64,000 nucleotides of DNA from Sphingomonas aquatilis (GTDB lineage: Bacteria > Pseudomonadota > Alphaproteobacteria > Sphingomonadales > Sphingomonadaceae): NCBI RefSeq assembly GCF_014196115.1, contig NZ_JACIDB010000007.1:89663-153662 (forward strand), written 5' to 3'. Below, in pieces: positions 61,516-64,000 of the stretch (position 1 is the stretch's first letter; each line of letters starts with the position of its first letter). Under the pieces are notes generated by a model that ran no database searches, had not been told where the DNA came from, and worked only from the letters and a program-made list of their open reading frames with translations. A program made the translations under genes and the position numbers.

Positions 61516-62935
61516 TCGCCGCACTGTCGGCGCGGGCTTGGCCGCGCTGCTGCTGTTGGGCGGCTGCACGGTCGGCCCGGATTTCCATCCGCCCGTCGCC
61601 GACCTGCCCGCGCGGTGGCAGGGGAGCGTCGCAGCACCGGCCCAGCCCGATGCGCCTTGGTGGCGCAGCTTCGGCGACCCGCTGCTCGACCGGCTGGAGG
61701 ATCAGGCGCGCGCCGCCAATCTCGACCTGCGCATCGCCGAGGAGCGGCTGGTCGCGGCGCGGATCGCCCGCAATGCTAAGTCTGCCGACAGCCTGCCACA
61801 GGTGGGCGCACAGCTCGGCTATAGTCGCAACCGCATCGGCACCGCCGGACTGGCCGGCGTCCTGGCGCCGCTGCTGGGCCAGTCGCCGAATGCCGCTGAC
61901 GCCGCGGTTCCCCAGGGCTATGCGTTCGATCTCTACCAGGCCGATATCAGCGCCAGCTGGGCGATCGACCTGTGGGGCAAAACCCGGCGCGAGGTGGAGG
62001 CCGCCACCGCCGGGGCCGCGCAAGCGGACGCCGCCACCCAGGGTGCGCGGCTGTCGGTCGAGGCGGCGGTCGCGCAGACCTATTGGCAATGGCGCGGGCT
62101 GGGGGAGGAGCGCAGGCTTGCGCTCCGCGAGCAGGCGCTGGGCGACCGGATGCTCGCCATCGCCACCGCACTCCAGGCGCGCGGCCTCGCCACCGGCATC
62201 GACGTCCGCGCGGCGGATCGGGAGCGGCGGGCGAGACAGGATGCGCTGCTGACGCTCGACGCCGATATCGCGCGCACCGCCCGCGCCTTGACGGTGCTGG
62301 TCGGCCGCAACCCGGATACGCCACCTCTCGACGCGACCGATCGGTCCGCCATGCCGATGCTGGCCGCCCCCGCGCCCGGCATTCCCAGCGATCTCGCCCG
62401 CCGCCGACCGGACATTCTGGCCGCGGAGGCCGCGCTGCACGCGGCAACTGCCGCAATCGGCGCCGCGCAGGCCGATTTCTATCCCAGCCTCAACCTCTCC
62501 GGCCTCTTCGGCATCGACGTGTTGAACCTGGCCGATTTCGGGTGGGATTCGCGTACCACCGGCGTCGGCCCCGTGCTGTCGATCCCGATCTTTGCGGGTG
62601 GGCGGCTGCAACGCCAATTGTCGCTCCGTCGATCCGAAGAGCGCAGCGCCGCCCTTACCTATCAGAAAACGGTGCGCGATGCCTGGCGCGAGGTGGACGA
62701 TGCGCTGGCCATGGTGCGGACGCTCGACCGACGGCGGGCGCTGGCGACGATCGACAGCCTTTCCCAAACGCAAACCGTGGCCGCGATCGAGGCTCGATAT
62801 CGGCGTGGCGACATCGCCGCCGGGCCGTTGATCGAGGCGCAAGCCGCACAGACCGCCGCCGAGCGGGCGCTGCTCCGCCAGACCATCGCTGGCGCGCTCG
62901 CCCGCATCCAGCTGCACGTCGCCCTCGGCGGCTGA
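61508..62935 (+). CDS. RND efflux outer membrane lipoprotein, NodT family
   Basis: A 475-aa TolC-like channel with a lipoprotein signal (AGLAALLLLGGCTVGPDFHP, lipobox LGGC). The two outer membrane efflux repeats are visible, with LARRRPDILAAEAALHAATA AIGAAQADFYPSLNLSGLFG as the hallmark of the second. It lacks the Gly/Ala insertion of the first pump's channel. The start overlaps the permease by 8 bp. It is the last intact gene of the second pump operon, 16 bp before the frameshifted MipA-like gene. Confidence 0.93.
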   Translation: MIDRRTVGAGLAALLLLGGCTVGPDFHPPVADLPARWQGSVAAPAQPDAPWWRSFGDPLLDRLEDQARAANLDLRIAEERLVAARIARNAKSADSLPQVGAQLGYSRNRIGTAGLAGVLAPLLGQSPNAADAAVPQGYAFDLYQADISASWAIDLWGKTRREVEAATAGAAQADAATQGARLSVEAAVAQTYWQWRGLGEERRLALREQALGDRMLAIATALQARGLATGIDVRAADRERRARQDALLTLDADIARTARALTVLVGRNPDTPPLDATDRSAMPMLAAPAPGIPSDLARRRPDILAAEAALHAATAAIGAAQADFYPSLNLSGLFGIDVLNLADFGWDSRTTGVGPVLSIPIFAGGRLQRQLSLRRSEERSAALTYQKTVRDAWREVDDALAMVRTLDRRRALATIDSLSQTQTVAAIEARYRRGDIAAGPLIEAQAAQTAAERALLRQTIAGALARIQLHVALGG

Positions 62936-62951
62936 TCGAAAGGTTCTTCCT

Positions 62952-63805
62952 GTGGCGAAATTTCCTGTCTTTAGCGCGACGGCATGGCTGACCGCCTGCC
63001 TGTTCCCCGCACCCGTCACAGGCCAGTCCCGTCAGGACACCGACCCCCTCGATCGCGACATCGTCGCAATCGGTGCGGGGTTGGCGGTCGTTCCCGACTA
63101 TGAGGGTTCGGATCATTACCGCCCGGTCGTCGCGCCCGCCGCGATCGGATCGGTCAAGGGGCACAGCTTCGTCGTCGCCGGCAACCAGGCCAGCCTCAAT
63201 CTACTGCGCGATCGAACCGGGCCGGTCTGGCAGGTACAAGTGGGGCCGTTTGCCCAGATCAATTTCAATCGCAGCGCCATGGGCGCTATTCACGATCCTC
63301 GTGTGCGGGCACTCGGAGCACTGGCCTCGCCGTCGAAATGGGCGGCTATGTCGGGGTTCAGAAGACGGGGGTCGTGACCAGCTCCTATGACAAGCTCACC
63401 ATGGCGCTGTCTTATCGGCATGACGTCTCCGGCGTGCATGAAGCGGGGGTCTGGCAGCCGAGCCTGACCTATTTCACGCCGCTCTCGCTTCATGCGGCGG
63501 TGGCCTTTACGGCATCGGCCGACATCGCCGAAGATCGCTATGCCCGAACCTATTACAGCATCTCACCCGCCGACAGTATCCGAAGCGGCCTGCCCGTCTA
63601 TGATGCGAAGGGAGGGATGAAAAGCTGGACCATAGGCCTGATCGGCTTTCGGACGCTGCGCGGCAATCTCCTGCACGGCGTCCAACTCGTCGCGCTTGGC
63701 ACGTACGGGACGATGACCGGCAGCATCGGCGATAGTCCGATCGTCGCGCAGGCCGGGTCTCGCGGCCAGTGGCTGGGGGCGCTGGGGCTCGCCTATAGCT
63801 TTTAA
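62952..63805 (+). pseudogene. MipA/OmpV family outer membrane protein, frameshifted
   Basis: Two reading frames together spell one MipA/OmpV-like protein of about 284 aa. The first frame (62952 to about 63322) has a signal peptide (ending PAPVTGQ), then VVPDYEGSDHYRPVVAPAAI and VGPFAQINFNRSAMGAIHDP RVRALGAL. The second frame continues GLAVEMGGYVGVQKTG at about 63323 and runs to a C-terminal GALGLAYSF typical of the barrel end. Restoring one base near 63322 joins them. The first frame left uncorrected ends at 63377. Either the gene is broken or the assembly has a one-base error. It is probably cotranscribed with the pump. Confidence 0.8.
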
Positions 63806-63806
63806 A

Positions 63807-63823
63807 CGGCCGTGGTGCGGCCG
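63807..63823 (+). terminator. Short hairpin after the MipA-like gene
   Basis: CGGCCG-TGGTG-CGGCCG lies 2 bp after the stop and may end the pump operon transcript. The stem is only 6 bp and no T-tract follows. Confidence 0.35.
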
Positions 63824-64000
63824 CCGTGACGTTCGGCGATGGTGGTGGCCGTTGTCTGGCGGCGTGGCGCTTTTGGGCACCTCAAGTGGGTGATCAGTTC
63901 CTTTGTCAAGTCAGGCGCGCCCCGCGGACATTACCGCGCATGTCGAGCGGTTCTGTCGTGCGGTTGCTGTGGATTGGGAGCGGGCCCAAACGCACGAAAG

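Noticed and set aside
61373..63019. A 548-codon open frame on the minus strand
   Set aside because: Antisense to the second outer membrane channel gene and part of the MipA-like gene; no family features.
63824..64000. Possible start of a further gene at the window edge
   Set aside because: Short frames exist but the sequence stops too soon and none shows a clear ribosome-binding site or family motif.

Overview
The window looks like chromosome from a sphingomonad-type alphaproteobacterium (Sphingomonas or a close relative). This is inferred from the high GC, the abundance of TonB-dependent receptors, a tonB-exbB-exbD-exbD cluster, and protein families such as DUF1285, FolB-type aldolase and STN-type receptors with FecR regulators. 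No phage, integrase, intact insertion sequence, rRNA operon or CRISPR array was seen. About 55 protein genes, one remnant gene and one tRNA are supported.

Layout. (1) 1-3.8 kb: a PiT phosphate transporter behind a Pho-box-like repeat, then a PlcP-type metallophosphoesterase and an Agt-type glycosyltransferase overlapping by one base. This matches the phosphate-starvation lipid remodelling pair. (2) 3.9-11.2 kb: a MexAB-OprM-type RND pump on the minus strand, a divergent TetR repressor with a perfect 20-bp palindrome between them, and a second TetR gene. (3) 11.2-16 kb: FAD dehydrogenase, NTF2-like, Nudix, dcd, small hypotheticals and a cold shock protein. (4) 16-20.6 kb: an 830-bp gene-poor stretch, then tonB-exbB-exbD-exbD, which energises the receptors elsewhere in the window. 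(5) 20.6-25.7 kb: folB-like gene, GNAT, a tight DUF1285-Nudix-cca operon, and a GGDEF-EAL protein whose 3' end overlaps cca. (6) 25.7-31.5 kb: a large TonB-dependent receptor, a REP-like palindrome and parC. (7) 31.6-37.9 kb: a kynurenine formamidase-kynureninase pair, a secreted hypothetical, a ClC protein with DUF2490, and a lipoprotein. (8) 38-40.6 kb: purC-purS-purQ, an SmtB-metallothionein operon (the 56-aa metallothionein is easily missed) and tRNA-Arg(UCU). (9) 40.7-44.3 kb: YhhQ-type transporter, a membrane GGDEF-EAL protein and a TetR regulator. (10) 44.4-56 kb: sigma factor-FecR-STN receptor, a secreted M16 protease, a PNGase A-like amidase and a DUF6055-type secreted HEXXH protein. 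(11) 56.2-63.8 kb: a membrane-anchored AraC regulator, a second RND tripartite pump and a frameshifted MipA/OmpV gene.

The most interesting proposal is region 10. It combines cell-surface signalling, a TonB receptor, a periplasmic two-domain M16 protease (the arrangement of the Fus ferredoxin-import system), a peptide N-glycanase A homologue and a second secreted metalloprotease. Together they could capture, de-N-glycosylate and digest a eukaryotic, perhaps plant, glycoprotein. That function is inference; the individual families are read from motifs.
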